A stretch of 64,000 nt of DNA from NCBI RefSeq assembly GCF_000306765.2, contig NC_017941.2, forward strand, positions 2,542,001-2,606,000, read 5' to 3'. Under the pieces are notes generated by a model. It searched no databases. It was not told the origin of the DNA and worked only from the letters and a program-made list of their open reading frames with translations. Origin of the DNA: Haloferax mediterranei ATCC 33500. Its GTDB lineage: Archaea > Halobacteriota > Halobacteria > Halobacteriales > Haloferacaceae. Below, one piece after another: positions 36,069 to 45,497 of the stretch. The translations under genes and the position numbers were made by a program. Within the stretch, counting starts at the first letter, position 1. Every line of letters starts with the position of its first letter.

Positions 36069-36423
36069 CGCGACGGCCGAAGCAAAAACGAACCACGCGC
36101 CATCGTTTCGTTCGGTAGATATTTTGGAAATATTGAAATTTCGAGTATTCGGGTCGCACCCCGGCGAGACACCTTCTGCGCGGCCGTTGCTCAAGTGAGA
36201 TTTCGTCGGAGACAGCGACCGTCTTTCGAGCCTCAAAACTGCTGATACCACAGAAGGGCGTGCAATCCTCTTCGAAGCACTAGGTCAGCGCGCACAGAAC
36301 CGACATACTAGAAACAAATGTCTACTGATACCGCTGTTTCAGAAAAGATTCACAGAAAAATGCACCCATGACACTACGACCCTCACAAGTCTTATCCGTG
36401 AAGGGCGTGTGTGTTCAAAAGCA
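36069..36423. other. Gap after the substrate-binding gene
   Basis: Contains the right dispersed repeat copy (36181-36231) and an AT-rich stretch at 36330-36420 that is probably the promoter of the cold-shock gene. No gene supported. Confidence 0.5.
36181..36231 (+). repeat. Right copy of a dispersed imperfect repeat
   Basis: Same orientation as 34690-34740. A weaker relative, ATTTCGCCGGAGACAG, occurs at about 9421-9436, beside the 68-bp repeat. Confidence 0.5.
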
Positions 36424-36618
36424 ATGGCGAAAGGAAACGTTGATTTCTTCAACGACACTGGCGGCTACGGTTTCATTTCGACGGACGATGCTGACGACGA
36501 CGTGTTCTTCCACATGGAAGACATCGGCGGCCCGGACCTCGAAGAAGGCACGGATGTGGAATTCGATATCGAGCAGGCCCCCAAGGGCCCTCGCGCGACG
36601 AACCTCACGCGTCTTTAA
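36424..36618 (+). CDS. cspA: Cold-shock domain protein
   Basis: 64 residues starting MAKGNVDFFNDTGGYGFI. Both RNA-binding motifs are present in archaeal form: the RNP1-like GGYGFIST and the RNP2-like DVFFHMED. Length equals that of other haloarchaeal CspA proteins. Single-stranded nucleic-acid chaperone; monocistronic, with 135 bp to the next gene. ATG at 36424 matches the family start; upstream in-frame ATG at 36409 is unlikely. Confidence 0.95.
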   Translation: MAKGNVDFFNDTGGYGFISTDDADDDVFFHMEDIGGPDLEEGTDVEFDIEQAPKGPRATNLTRL

Positions 36619-36753
36619 ACTAATTTAGTACGCCGCACCTCGCGGCAGAACGATAACACACACTTTCTATAGCAACTCAACCGGTGAGCGACGCGTCGCG
36701 TCGACACTGAGAGACTGAATTTCCAAACAGCACCTGCTGGCGCAGTCGCGACC

Positions 36754-38952
36754 TCAGAGTTTGTTTGCGTTCTGCGCCTGCTCAGAGCGACGACGGGACT
36801 GGGTAAGTCGACGCTCGGTCGCCTGAAAGAGTTCGTCCGGGAGGTCCGAACGAGCCGCGGCTAACCGCTCTGCAACTCGTTCGAGCCGCGAAACGACGGT
36901 GTCGAGGTTTGCATCGGCCTGCCCGCGGTCACCCGCGTCGGCGCGTTCCGCTGCCCGCCGAGCAGCCTCGGCGACGGCACCGAGCGCCTGTGCAAGCCCC
37001 TGAACAGCATTTGATGCACCACCGTTGTCGGTCTGCTGGTTGCCAGTCGATGTGTCTCCGTCGTCGGTCTGCTGGCTGTCGGTCCCGTCGGTGCTATCGT
37101 CTACGTTGGCGACCGCCGCCTGCGTCTCTTCGGCCACGTCGGCGAGGTACGACGCCAACGACGCCTTTCCGGTTCGGGGGGTGTCGATGCGGACGGCGTC
37201 GGCGATATCCGACCCCGGCTCGGAACTGTCCGAATCGACGTTCGGGTCCGGGTTCACGCGGAAGGCCCCAATCTCGTCGTCGGTGTCGCGAACCTCGACG
37301 GTGTAGGCACCGCCGCGGTGGACGTAGACGGCATCCGGACCCGAAAGCGGAGCATCGTACAGTTGGCCGGCGAAGTCGTCTTCCAGCGCGAGGACCGTGA
37401 GGTCGCTGTCGGCCCCGTCGGCGTCGACCTCCAGTTTCGTCGCCGACTCGCGGGCGACGAGCGGAATCTCGCCGTCGACACCAGCCGCCACGAAGCCGTC
37501 TTCGGACTCGCCGACGCGAACACTCTCGCTGTGCGGCGCGACACCCGCCCCGTTGACGGTGATTCGATGCTCCCCCGCGGGTACGTCCTGTACTATGCCG
37601 ATGCCGCCGAACGTCGGAGCCGCCTCGGGGTCGCTTTCCAACAGCAACACCGACTCGACGGTCGGTTCCTTCGTCGTTAGCCCCTCACCGTCGGGTGCGT
37701 CGTCGGACGTGACCGCATCTGTAACTTCCACGAAGACGGTGTTCAGCGTCGATGGCCCGTCGATACTGTCGTAGCGCTCGGCCAGTGCGGCCCGATGACT
37801 CGGGTCGGAGATGTCCGCCGCGGGATTCTCATACCGCGATTGGGTCCACGGCGTGCTCGTCGTGGTGATGTGGCTGGCGATGGCGTCCTCGGCGAACGAC
37901 GGCACGGCGAACTCGAAGCTCAGTTGCGGCCCGACGAAGTCAGCGATGTGTTCGACCTCGCTCGTCGGGACGAGCGTGTATTCCACGTCGGCGTCGGCGG
38001 CAGTGGCGGTGTTAGTATCAGCGTTCGGAGCGAACACCAATCCCGTCGAGCGCTCCGGCAGGTCCGCCGGCGGGGAAGTGAGTGCGTCGAACGACCGGAC
38101 GGTCAGCGCCTGGTCAACGAGGTTGTCCCGAGTCACCGAGGGGAGTCGCTCGTTCTCGTACAGTGGAACGCCGTCGAGTTCCGGAACGACGTACGGCAAT
38201 CGCGCCCCTTCGTCCCGCGGCAGTCCGTAGGCGACCGGAATCTCCTCGAGGTCCTCGAGGCGGTCGAGTGCGCGGTTTGTGATGTCCGCGAACGTCTCGC
38301 CGGTCGGCAGTCGCTGGAATCGGTCGGGCCTGTCGTTGAGCGAGAGCGCACTCGAATGCGAACCGAGTTCGGAGAGGATACGCGGCGGTCGCTCGGGGTC
38401 CGGGTCGAGGAACTCGTTGTTCGGCACCTTCCGCGAGTGCGAACTGGCGACGTAGAGTTGCGGCACGCCGACGGACTCGCCGGCCTCCGTGTCGACGAAG
38501 ACGTGCAGTACCTCCCAGTCGTGCCAGTGGAAGTTCGTCGAGAACTGGTCGAACGCCGAGTACAGCCAGTACTGGACCACCGCGAGCGGCGAGTCGTCGT
38601 ACTGGACCACGTTGTAGAACACCGTCGGGTCCGGTGCCTGCTCGCCCGTCTCGTGTTTCCGTTCGTGGTAGCCGTTGAAGGCGTCGAAACCGGAGACGAC
38701 CGTCTTGCCGTCCTGCTCTGTGGTGTACGGACGCGGGTCCGTCGGGAACCACTGTTCGGCCGCGTCGAAGTACAGCGTCGGCGCGAACTGGGTTGCGAGT
38801 TCGCGGGCAGTTTCAGACCCGACTGCGGACGTATCTCCATCTCGGTTCTCGGTGCCGCCGCCGAGGGCCGAACACCCCGCGAGCGACCCGAGACCGGCAG
38901 TTGCGAGTGCGCCGAGGACGGTTCTGCGGTCGAGTGGTGGACTGTCCGTCAT
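36754..38952 (-). CDS. Large Tat lipoprotein, Vps62-like region
   Basis: 732 residues. Tat signal with a lipobox: DRRTVLGALATAGLGSLAGCSA. A central domain (about 45-240; APTLYFDAAEQWFPTDPRPY, NVVQYDDSPLAVVQYWLYSAFD, NFHWHDWEVLHVFVD, LYVASSHSRKV) resembles the Vps62/DUF946-type fold seen in some eukaryotes and archaea; this is a weak match by motif only. The C-terminal third is acidic with helical segments (about 590-732) and a Gln/Asp/Ser-rich spacer. Long and probably modular; function unknown. Minus strand, alone. Confidence 0.6.
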   Translation of the reverse strand: MTDSPPLDRRTVLGALATAGLGSLAGCSALGGGTENRDGDTSAVGSETARELATQFAPTLYFDAAEQWFPTDPRPYTTEQDGKTVVSGFDAFNGYHERKHETGEQAPDPTVFYNVVQYDDSPLAVVQYWLYSAFDQFSTNFHWHDWEVLHVFVDTEAGESVGVPQLYVASSHSRKVPNNEFLDPDPERPPRILSELGSHSSALSLNDRPDRFQRLPTGETFADITNRALDRLEDLEEIPVAYGLPRDEGARLPYVVPELDGVPLYENERLPSVTRDNLVDQALTVRSFDALTSPPADLPERSTGLVFAPNADTNTATAADADVEYTLVPTSEVEHIADFVGPQLSFEFAVPSFAEDAIASHITTTSTPWTQSRYENPAADISDPSHRAALAERYDSIDGPSTLNTVFVEVTDAVTSDDAPDGEGLTTKEPTVESVLLLESDPEAAPTFGGIGIVQDVPAGEHRITVNGAGVAPHSESVRVGESEDGFVAAGVDGEIPLVARESATKLEVDADGADSDLTVLALEDDFAGQLYDAPLSGPDAVYVHRGGAYTVEVRDTDDEIGAFRVNPDPNVDSDSSEPGSDIADAVRIDTPRTGKASLASYLADVAEETQAAVANVDDSTDGTDSQQTDDGDTSTGNQQTDNGGASNAVQGLAQALGAVAEAARRAAERADAGDRGQADANLDTVVSRLERVAERLAAARSDLPDELFQATERRLTQSRRRSEQAQNANKL

Positions 38953-39591
38953 TGCATCACCGTTGGGAGGGTATTCGCGTCGGATGACGGTCGCTCAGCA
39001 CCGTACCGTGTCTTCGTTGCCACACGGACAGGGCGTATCATACCGGGTGCAACCAAGGCCGGGACATAGCTCTTTTGTCACGGGAGTTACGAGATGGCAG
39101 CTTTCTAAGGAGTGTTTAGCCCGCGATATGCACGAAGAATCGACTCACATACGACGCATAGAATACCTCTCTTTCGCCTGCTTCAAGTGGAACTCCAACG
39201 CCCGAGACAACCCTTCTGTACTTGCTCGGACCACCAGCGTGTGCCTCCAGACACGCTTCCGAAGGTGCCGTACCACACAACGGAAAGACGGCCCGTCTGG
39301 CGGATTCACCCATCTGCTCACAGGTTAGTCTGAGCCATCACTACCGCAACTACATTCGGATCGCAGCCGGTTGGTATGTAACTGGAGGTGAAAGACACGG
39401 GTTGGTGGAGAGTGTTGCCACTCACACGGAGCGAGCTATCTTCTTTCGGTGGGAGAATTCCACAGTTTACGGCGGGCGTGAATCACTGCTGACACATCGG
39501 CTGAACCAAACCAACCTACTCTCGTTGCCAGTCTGCTGAATAGAATCGCTTCACCCAGTTCAGCAGCCGAAGTACAAGACCGAGGACTCCG
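38953..39591. other. Long gap with no clear gene
   Basis: Several short frames exist, the best being a 65-codon minus-strand frame ending at about 39116 and a plus-strand frame 39222-39539, but their composition (Cys, Ser, Arg-rich) is unlike haloarchaeal proteins. Probably intergenic, possibly with decayed genes. Promoter of the lipoprotein at 38952 lies at its left edge. Confidence 0.45.
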
Positions 39592-40836
39592 TTACCGGCT
39601 GTGACGCTCCGTGACTGTCACCGATTCGTTCGAGGACGCAGTCACCGCGACCGAGTCGAGGAACGTCTCGTTTCCTGCCAGCAGAACCGTCGTCTCCGGT
39701 GCGACGCGCTTGAACCGATATCGGTACGCATCGGTATTCGCTCGCTGCCGGTCGAGATGGCGTTTCGCCGCATCCTCGAACTGGTCCGCCTCAGTTGGCG
39801 AATCCCACCGGTGGGCCCACACGACGCCAACTGTTTCAGCACCCTCCGGACCGAACTGATAGTACGTGTCGTTGCTCCAGCCCGCTGTGGCACGGGTTGC
39901 CCGTTCTTCTCTCAGTGAGTCCCGTAACATAATCCGGGTAGCGAGTTCACCCCACGTCTGGGTTCTCGTGACCGACTTGTTCACTGAGGCGACGACCGAA
40001 AGCGGGGCCGTGCCGGAACCGTTCGCATGCAGTACTTGTTCACTCGTCGCCCGCGGAGTCCGAACCACCGCAGGAAGCTCCGATGGGGAGTCGACTCGCC
40101 GGTCGTAGTATTGCATCCCATAGAAGTACGGGGCAAACGTGTATCGTTCCGCCGTCGACGACGTATCGTACCTGGTCTGGCGACGGTCGGATGGGAGGTC
40201 GAGATAGCGGCGTTCGTACGCCTTCTGCACGTACTCTGCCATCCCCTCACGAAGCGTCGTCGCTACCATCCAGTCCTTCGAGGAAGGACCGGAGCCGTTC
40301 CGACGGAATCGCTGGTCTCGGCTTTGTATCGCGTGCCCGTATTCATGGACGAGTATCGCTTCCAACTCGTCAGGTGTCGACTGGTTTACCGTCCGTTGGT
40401 AGATAACGACGGTGTCGTTCAACGGGAGGTACGCCCCACCAATGCCAGATTGACGCTCTTTCGAGACGTTCGTGAAGACACGCAGATATCGCGGAAGTCC
40501 AAAGTACCCAGTTGACTCGACTTCGATGACCTTGATGGACGGACGCTGTTGTATCTGTGTGCCGACCATCTGTGTCGTTCGATTCCACGCCTTCGTCGCA
40601 TTCACACCAGCATCAGCCAGCGGTCGAACTGAGTCCGAGGCACTCGTCGTGGGTGCTGACTCCGAGGGAGAGGGAGTGGGTGTGGATGTGGGTGTGGGGG
40701 AGGTGGTGGTAGTCGTTTGGGCTCCGCTACAACCAGCAAGCGCGACGAGGAGAACCAGTATGATCGTCGCGGTAGACCGGCGGAATTGCCGGTCACAAAC
40801 TCGTTGCAAGAGGTTGGGTGGCTTACTTGGGGACAT
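39592..40836 (-). CDS. Secreted lipoprotein with HEXXH zinc-protease motif
   Basis: 414 residues starting MSPSKPPNLLQRVC. Sec-type lipoprotein signal with LALAGCSG (lipobox). A Ser/Thr/Pro-rich stalk precedes a globular domain containing VHEYGHAIQSRDQ (about residue 200), a perfect HEXXH zinc-binding motif followed by a likely third ligand in the helices after it. Resembles the Hvo_1808-like surface proteins of haloarchaea (from memory, unchecked). Its longer upstream frame starts in AT-rich gap sequence, so the ATG at 40836, just before the signal, was preferred. Outer-surface location expected. Confidence 0.75.
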   Translation of the reverse strand: MSPSKPPNLLQRVCDRQFRRSTATIILVLLVALAGCSGAQTTTTTSPTPTSTPTPSPSESAPTTSASDSVRPLADAGVNATKAWNRTTQMVGTQIQQRPSIKVIEVESTGYFGLPRYLRVFTNVSKERQSGIGGAYLPLNDTVVIYQRTVNQSTPDELEAILVHEYGHAIQSRDQRFRRNGSGPSSKDWMVATTLREGMAEYVQKAYERRYLDLPSDRRQTRYDTSSTAERYTFAPYFYGMQYYDRRVDSPSELPAVVRTPRATSEQVLHANGSGTAPLSVVASVNKSVTRTQTWGELATRIMLRDSLREERATRATAGWSNDTYYQFGPEGAETVGVVWAHRWDSPTEADQFEDAAKRHLDRQRANTDAYRYRFKRVAPETTVLLAGNETFLDSVAVTASSNESVTVTERHSR

Positions 40837-41280
40837 ACGATTCAAACATAAACCGTCTGTCACATAAACCCCGGAACTAATTCGACAGACGCTAAACTCA
40901 CAGTGGGGACCGGGTGATTGTGGTGTCGAGTCCGAGTCCAGTCGGTGAGTCTCGTCTCTGTACTGAGTGGCTGTTTCAGAGGCAATTCCGAATACAGAAT
41001 CCCTACTACCAGCGTCTACCACGGTAAACGAGTTCGGCGTCGAACTCGCGATGGAGGACGCCAAGCACGGTTCCGACATCAGATAGTTAGATATGGACTC
41101 CGGTTCCGGGAACCTCAAAATGTGAGGCCCGAATTCTCAGCGGGTCTACTTGGGGGTGAGAATATTTGTTCTCTCGACTTGGGTTCTAACATCATCCCCA
41201 GATACCTAGTCTTTAGACCGGGATTTATCTGTATGTTCGCTTACACTTGCGTCTAAACAAGCCCCAAGGGCGCGTATTGA
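40837..41280. other. Gap with a possible protein fragment
   Basis: Mostly non-coding. The plus-strand segment 41012-41086 reads as the end of a frame containing VNEFGVELAMEDA, similar in feel to the start of branched-chain amino-acid ABC binding proteins ('GxELAxEDAN'); it then meets a stop. Too short to name. AT-rich 41130-41250 may hold promoters for the hydrolase. Confidence 0.4.
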
Positions 41281-42084
41281 TCACAGTGTGTCGATGAACT
41301 GGCTCACGACCCGATTGAACCGTTCGGGTTCCTCGAAGCACGGTCCGTGGCCGCTGTCTTCGAACAGTTCGAACTGGGCGTCTGGAACGAGGTCCGCGAC
41401 GTTTCTCACTGCCGCGACGGTCCCCCGTGTTGTTTCTTCGTCTGCCCCGGCGCACACCAACATGGGGACATCTATCTCGCGGAGGACGCGTCGGTAATCG
41501 CGTGTGACCGCATCGATCAGAATAGCACTTCTGATTGAGGCCGGCGTCCGAGAGATCTCGTCGAACTGTAACGTTTTCGTCTCGGCGCTGGGGTTTTTGA
41601 AGACCTGCTCCGTCATGCGTTCGATGAGGCTCGTCCGGTCTCCCTGCGCCAACGCGAGCGTGTCCTGAATTCCCTCCAAGTCGGTGAGTCCGTGATCGTA
41701 GTCATCCCACTGAAATCGAGATGCCTCCATGTCAACGTCGACCAGTCCTCGTATCCGTTCGGTGCCGAATTGATCCACGTAATCCCACGAAACGAGAGCG
41801 CCCAACGACCATCCAACGAGGACGACATCCTCAAGGTCTCGTTGTTCGACGAAGGTGTGAATATCGCGGGCATATTGGGCAACTGTGTGGCCCAGTTCCG
41901 TCTTCTCCGACCGGCCGTGACCCCTGAAATCGACGGCGACCGCGCGGTACTTGTCCGAGAGACCAGCTAACTGCGGCTCGAAAAAACGCAGGCTGTGCAA
42001 CACACCGTGGAGAAACACGATTGGGGGGCCTTCGCCGTGATCTTCGTAATAGAGGTCTGCCCCGTTACACTGGACGTATGCCAT
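41281..42084 (-). CDS. Alpha/beta-hydrolase
   Basis: 267 residues starting MAYVQCNGADLYYEDHG. Catalytic triad signs: nucleophile elbow GWSLGALVSW (Ser at about 94), the oxyanion-region FLHGVLHS, the acid loop in MLVCAGADEETT, and the His in EDSGHGPCFEEPERFNRVVSQFI. Cap region is typical of haloalkane dehalogenase/epoxide-hydrolase-type or esterase members; substrate not predictable. ATG at 42084; the upstream extension lies in the gap. Confidence 0.85.
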   Translation of the reverse strand: MAYVQCNGADLYYEDHGEGPPIVFLHGVLHSLRFFEPQLAGLSDKYRAVAVDFRGHGRSEKTELGHTVAQYARDIHTFVEQRDLEDVVLVGWSLGALVSWDYVDQFGTERIRGLVDVDMEASRFQWDDYDHGLTDLEGIQDTLALAQGDRTSLIERMTEQVFKNPSAETKTLQFDEISRTPASIRSAILIDAVTRDYRRVLREIDVPMLVCAGADEETTRGTVAAVRNVADLVPDAQFELFEDSGHGPCFEEPERFNRVVSQFIDTL

Positions 42085-42464
42085 GGCAGATTGTACATTG
42101 TATTTAATGATAAATCCGCTCTTCAGACCAACGAGAGGTGGAGAAGTCTCTCTATTCAGCAGCCCATGCCTGTCAGTATCACTGTGGCTCACTACCGTTC
42201 ATGGAGACTGTAAGAGCCTTTTTGATATTGTGAACGACACACTGATAACGAGTTCACGGAACTGCTTCCACCAGATGCGTGACCGCACGAATACCCCAAA
42301 TTTCTGTTTAATCGCCGCCGGAGACGTGCCGTATCTCTGTGTGGTGTTGTAGAAGGGTTGTTTCGACGGTGTCTCCCGCCTTCCGAGAGGGCGCGAGACT
42401 CATGCCGACCACCCCCAGCAGTGGCTGGAAAGTGTAAGAAAATGCGGGAAAGGGGTATATACAG
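42085..42464. other. Gap left of the tRNA remnant
   Basis: No gene is supported. Composition is variable, with an AT-rich stretch at 42090-42260. It could hold remains of an integrated element given the tRNA-end repeat at 42465. Confidence 0.4.
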
Positions 42465-42487
42465 TATGGGCCGGCTCAGATTCGAAC
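42465..42487 (-). repeat. Duplicated 3' end of tRNA-Pro (att-like)
   Basis: 23 bp (TATGGGCCGGCTCAGATTCGAAC on the plus strand) identical to 42597-42619, the 3' end of the tRNA-Pro gene. It covers the T-loop, 3' T-stem and 3' acceptor strand. Such duplications mark integrase attachment sites; only 109 bp now separate the two copies, so any element has been lost or was tiny. The intervening DNA includes a hairpin at about 42548-42590. Confidence 0.75.
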
Positions 42488-42598
42488 CACGGTCACTCAC
42501 TGCGTTCGTTCCCTGATTCGAACCTTCACCGGGTGAAATCTCCCACACCTCTCAGACCACTCGCTGTCGCTCGTGGTCTGTGAGAGGTGGGGAGAATA

Positions 42599-42671
42599 TG
42601 GGCCGGCTCAGATTCGAACTGAGGTTACGGCCACCCGAAGGCCGAAGGATACCAAGCTACCCCACCGGCCC
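42599..42671 (-). tRNA. tRNA-Pro (CGG)
   Basis: 73 bases on the minus strand, no encoded CCA. Acceptor stem GGGCCGG pairs with CCGGCCC, discriminator A. Anticodon loop is TTCGGGT inside the stem CGGCC/GGCCG, giving anticodon CGG (codon CCG, Pro). The T-arm CTCAG-TTCGAAT-CTGAG is complete. A TTAAAC-like box A lies about 30 bp upstream (about 42700). Confidence 0.93.
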
Positions 42672-42754
42672 GCATTCTCACGCAAGCCACGGCCGCGTTT
42701 AACAGTTATGATTGGCAGCCACTGAACGACTCAGTGGCACACCTCGACCCCGAT

Positions 42755-43351
42755 TCAGTACTGCGAATAGCCTTCTGTATCGAGGTAGTTGTGCGCCACC
42801 GTAATCGAGTGGTCGGCGTGGAGAATCTCCGGTCCGAGGCGAACCCGCTCGTCCGCTGCATCGGCCAACAGGTCGGCCTCCTCGTCGGTGAAATTGTTGT
42901 GGTCCGAGAGGACGAACAGGGGATTCTCCGGGGGTTCGACTTCGACCACTGCGTCGCCGTCTTCGTGGAGTTCGACGACAGTCGCGTCGCGGGCCGCTTC
43001 GTCGAGCGTCTCCTCGAAGCCCATCCGCCGGATGGAGACTCCCGGTGACGACTCGGCGGGCATGTGGCCGATTGCTTCCTCGCGTTTCTCCAGCGCTTTT
43101 CGGACGAGGGCGGCGGTAGAGCGCTCGTCGGGATTGAGTCGCCGAAGCTCCGAACCTTCGAACCGGACGGTGTACTCGTCGCCGAGGACGAGATGCACGC
43201 GTACATCCTTGCGGATATCGTGCGAGAGGAAGAACGCGGAGTTGACACAGCGACAGAGGACGTCGAGGCGACCGGCACCACCGGCGATGTCGTCGAGCGA
43301 GAAGTCGGGTGTCGTCGGCGCGTCGTGGCCGAGGACGATGAATTGGCGCAT
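42755..43351 (-). CDS. trmY: tRNA (pseudouridine(54)-N1)-methyltransferase TrmY
   Basis: 198 residues starting [19 protein letters not shown], the family start. SPOUT fold with knot residues in the C-terminal half: [20 protein letters not shown] and [20 protein letters not shown]. It methylates N1 of pseudouridine at tRNA position 54; the pseudouridine itself is made by Pus10, which is encoded at 52496-53779 in this window. ATG at 43351; the in-frame upstream codons to 43390 look non-coding. Confidence 0.93.
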   Translation of the reverse strand: MRQFIVLGHDAPTTPDFSLDDIAGGAGRLDVLCRCVNSAFFLSHDIRKDVRVHLVLGDEYTVRFEGSELRRLNPDERSTAALVRKALEKREEAIGHMPAESSPGVSIRRMGFEETLDEAARDATVVELHEDGDAVVEVEPPENPLFVLSDHNNFTDEEADLLADAADERVRLGPEILHADHSITVAHNYLDTEGYSQY

Positions 43352-43444
43352 GGAGATACCTCGTTTCGAGGTCATCTTAGCCCTGTTCACTCGCGGGCTG
43401 AATAGAGACCCGAGACAGTGCTGAAGGAGACACCGGAGGGAGCG

Positions 43445-44212
43445 TTAGTCCGTCAGCCCGTACCCGCGCCGGAACAACACGACGTTGACACCGACGACCC
43501 CGAGCGTGAGCGCCGTCAGCACGCCGAGAGACAGGTTCGGATCGACTTCCGTAACGCCGAGGAAGCCGTAGCGGACGCCGTTGACCATGTAAATCATCGG
43601 ATTGAGGAGCGACGCCTGTCGGAACAGTTCGGGAATCTCGTTGAGCGAGTAGAAGACGCCGCCGAAGAAGACCAGTGGGCGGAGGATGAACTGGTTCATC
43701 ATCGTCAAGTCGTCGAAGTCGTCGGCCCAGAGACCGCCAACGACGCCGAGACCCGCGAAGAGCAGGGTGATGACGAGCATGAACGCGACGAGGTAGAAGG
43801 GCCGGGCGACGCCGACAGCCGTGAAGAACGCGCCGATGAGGGCAACGAGTGTACCGACGAGAATGCCGCGGGTCGCACTGGAGAGGACGTACGCGCCGAC
43901 CATCGAAGTGTACGAAAGCGGCGAGGTGAGTGCCTCCTCGATGTAGCGGTTCCAGCGGCCGTGGAAGATGGAAAACGACGCGTTCTCGAAGGCGTTCGAG
44001 ACGGCTCCGAGGACGATGAGGCCCGGGAGGATAAACAGGATGTAGGGCACACCCGCAATCTCGTCGATTCGCTCGCCGAGGATGACGCCGAAGACGGAGA
44101 AGTACAGCACGTTCGTGATAAATGGTGGGACGAACGTGTTACGCGGGCGACGGACGAAACGGAGGATTTCGCGCCGGAGCAGGGCGTAAAAACCGGTTAC
44201 GTCGAGGTTCAT
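43445..44212 (-). CDS. ABC-2 type transporter permease
   Basis: 255 residues with six hydrophobic helices (about 25-45, 55-75, 105-130, 140-165, 172-195, 225-245). Helix 4-5 region resembles the ABC-2 conserved pattern (LGVVGGLWADDFDDLTMMNQFILRPLVFFGGVFYSLNEIP), typical of the nodJ/DrrB-like exporter class. Its ATG overlaps the ATP-binding gene stop by 4 bp, a translationally coupled pair. Exported substrate unknown. Confidence 0.88.
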   Translation of the reverse strand: MNLDVTGFYALLRREILRFVRRPRNTFVPPFITNVLYFSVFGVILGERIDEIAGVPYILFILPGLIVLGAVSNAFENASFSIFHGRWNRYIEEALTSPLSYTSMVGAYVLSSATRGILVGTLVALIGAFFTAVGVARPFYLVAFMLVITLLFAGLGVVGGLWADDFDDLTMMNQFILRPLVFFGGVFYSLNEIPELFRQASLLNPMIYMVNGVRYGFLGVTEVDPNLSLGVLTALTLGVVGVNVVLFRRGYGLTD

Positions 44213-45162
44213 TGTGTCACCTCCGCCGTCGCGCGGCCTTCGCCCTGTCGCGTCATCTCGACGAACACCTCTTCGAGCGACGTGCGCGAGATTTCGAGGT
44301 CGACGATTTCGTGGCCCGCGCGGTCGAGTGTCTGGACCACGTCGGGGGCGACGAGTCCCCCCTGTTGGGCGGTGACGACGAGGCGGGTGCCCTCAAGGTT
44401 GACTGCCTCTACGCGGTCGTCGTCGGCCGCGAAGTCGGGGACTGCCGTCGGCGGGTCGCGAAGTTGGACGACGATGTCGTCGGTGCCGCGGTCCATCAGC
44501 TCCTCGGGGCTGGCGACTTCGATGATGCGCCCGGAGTCGAGGATAGCCACTTCGTCACAGAGTCGTTCTGCTTCCTCGATGTAGTGGGTGGTCAGCAGGA
44601 TGGTCGTCCCGCGGTCGTTGAGGTCGATGATGGTCTCCCAGAGTTCGTGGCGGAGTTGCACGTCGACGCCGGCGGTCGGTTCGTCGAGGATGAGGAGGTC
44701 CGGGTCGGTGATGAGCGCTCGTGCGAGCATGAAGCGGCGTTTCATCCCGCCGGAGAGCCAGTCGAACCGGGTGTCGCGCTTGTCGTAGATGCCGACTCGC
44801 TTGAGTACCTCGTCAGCCCGTTCCCGCGCCTCCGACTGCGGAATTCCGTGATAGCCAGCCTTGTGTTCGAGCACTTCTCGGATGGGGAAAAAGCGGTCGA
44901 CGTTGAACTCCTGCGGTGCGAGGCCGATTCGGTCGCGGGCCTCGCGGTAGTCGTCTTCGACGTCGTAACCGAACACGCTCGCCGTCCCGCCGGATTTGCG
45001 CACGAGACCGACGAGGATGTTGATGAACGTCGTTTTCCCGGCACCGTTCGGCCCCAACAGTCCGAAGAACGACCCTTCGGGCACGTCGAGGTCGATACCG
45101 TCGAGCGCCGTGACGTCGCCGTAGGACTTCGTCAGGTCGCGTATCTCAATCGCAGATGCCAT
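44209..45162 (-). CDS. ABC transporter ATP-binding protein
   Basis: 317 residues. Walker A GPNGAGKTTF (about residue 38), Q-loop GLAPQEFN, signature LSGGMKRRFML (about 138), Walker B LLILDEPTAGVD (about 158), and switch His in TTHYIEEAE. Followed by a C-terminal regulatory tail (about 215-317), as in DrrA-like drug or daunorubicin-type exporters. First gene of the pair with the permease at 43445-44212, and just upstream of an AT-rich gap bearing the aceA promoter on the other strand. Confidence 0.92.
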   Translation of the reverse strand: MASAIEIRDLTKSYGDVTALDGIDLDVPEGSFFGLLGPNGAGKTTFINILVGLVRKSGGTASVFGYDVEDDYREARDRIGLAPQEFNVDRFFPIREVLEHKAGYHGIPQSEARERADEVLKRVGIYDKRDTRFDWLSGGMKRRFMLARALITDPDLLILDEPTAGVDVQLRHELWETIIDLNDRGTTILLTTHYIEEAERLCDEVAILDSGRIIEVASPEELMDRGTDDIVVQLRDPPTAVPDFAADDDRVEAVNLEGTRLVVTAQQGGLVAPDVVQTLDRAGHEIVDLEISRTSLEEVFVEMTRQGEGRATAEVTQ

Positions 45163-45497
45163 TCGCTGGTGCGTCGTCGGGTGTGAACGCGATTAAGCGT
45201 GGTGTACGCGGAATGCACTGTTAGCACGTGCCATAACGAACGACGGAGGTGAGTCTGACCGGGTGCGCACCGGCACTAGTTTGGTATGCTATAACACCAC
45301 AATTTATGTCATAATATGCCACCGTACTAAAGTAAATCATTAATGAATATTATCATTATAAATGATTAACTTTTAGTGTCGGACCCGACTCGGACCATGT
45401 GAGGCAACGCACAATGGTAGTATCCGCAGCATCTGACCTCACACCCACCGCCACACGACTGGACCGCTATCGACCACCGACTCCACCAACGTAGACG
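45163..45497. other. Promoter gap of the glyoxylate operon
   Basis: Strongly AT-rich between 45280 and 45375. Contains the palindromic site at 45341-45358, plus outer half-sites AATCATT (45335-45341) and AATGATT (45361-45367). No gene; the ABC gene promoter on the minus strand lies at its left part. Confidence 0.55.
45341..45358. promoter_or_regulatory. Palindromic AT-rich site upstream of the ace operon
   Basis: TAATGA-ATATTA-TCATTA: perfect 6-bp half-sites with a 6-bp centre, nested inside AATCATT/AATGATT arms. This looks like a dimeric regulator's operator in the promoter of genes needed for growth on acetate. The binding protein is unknown. Confidence 0.5.

Noticed and set aside
42465..42540. 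Second tRNA-like sequence
   Set aside because: Only the 3' end of tRNA-Pro is present; the rest does not fold as a tRNA.
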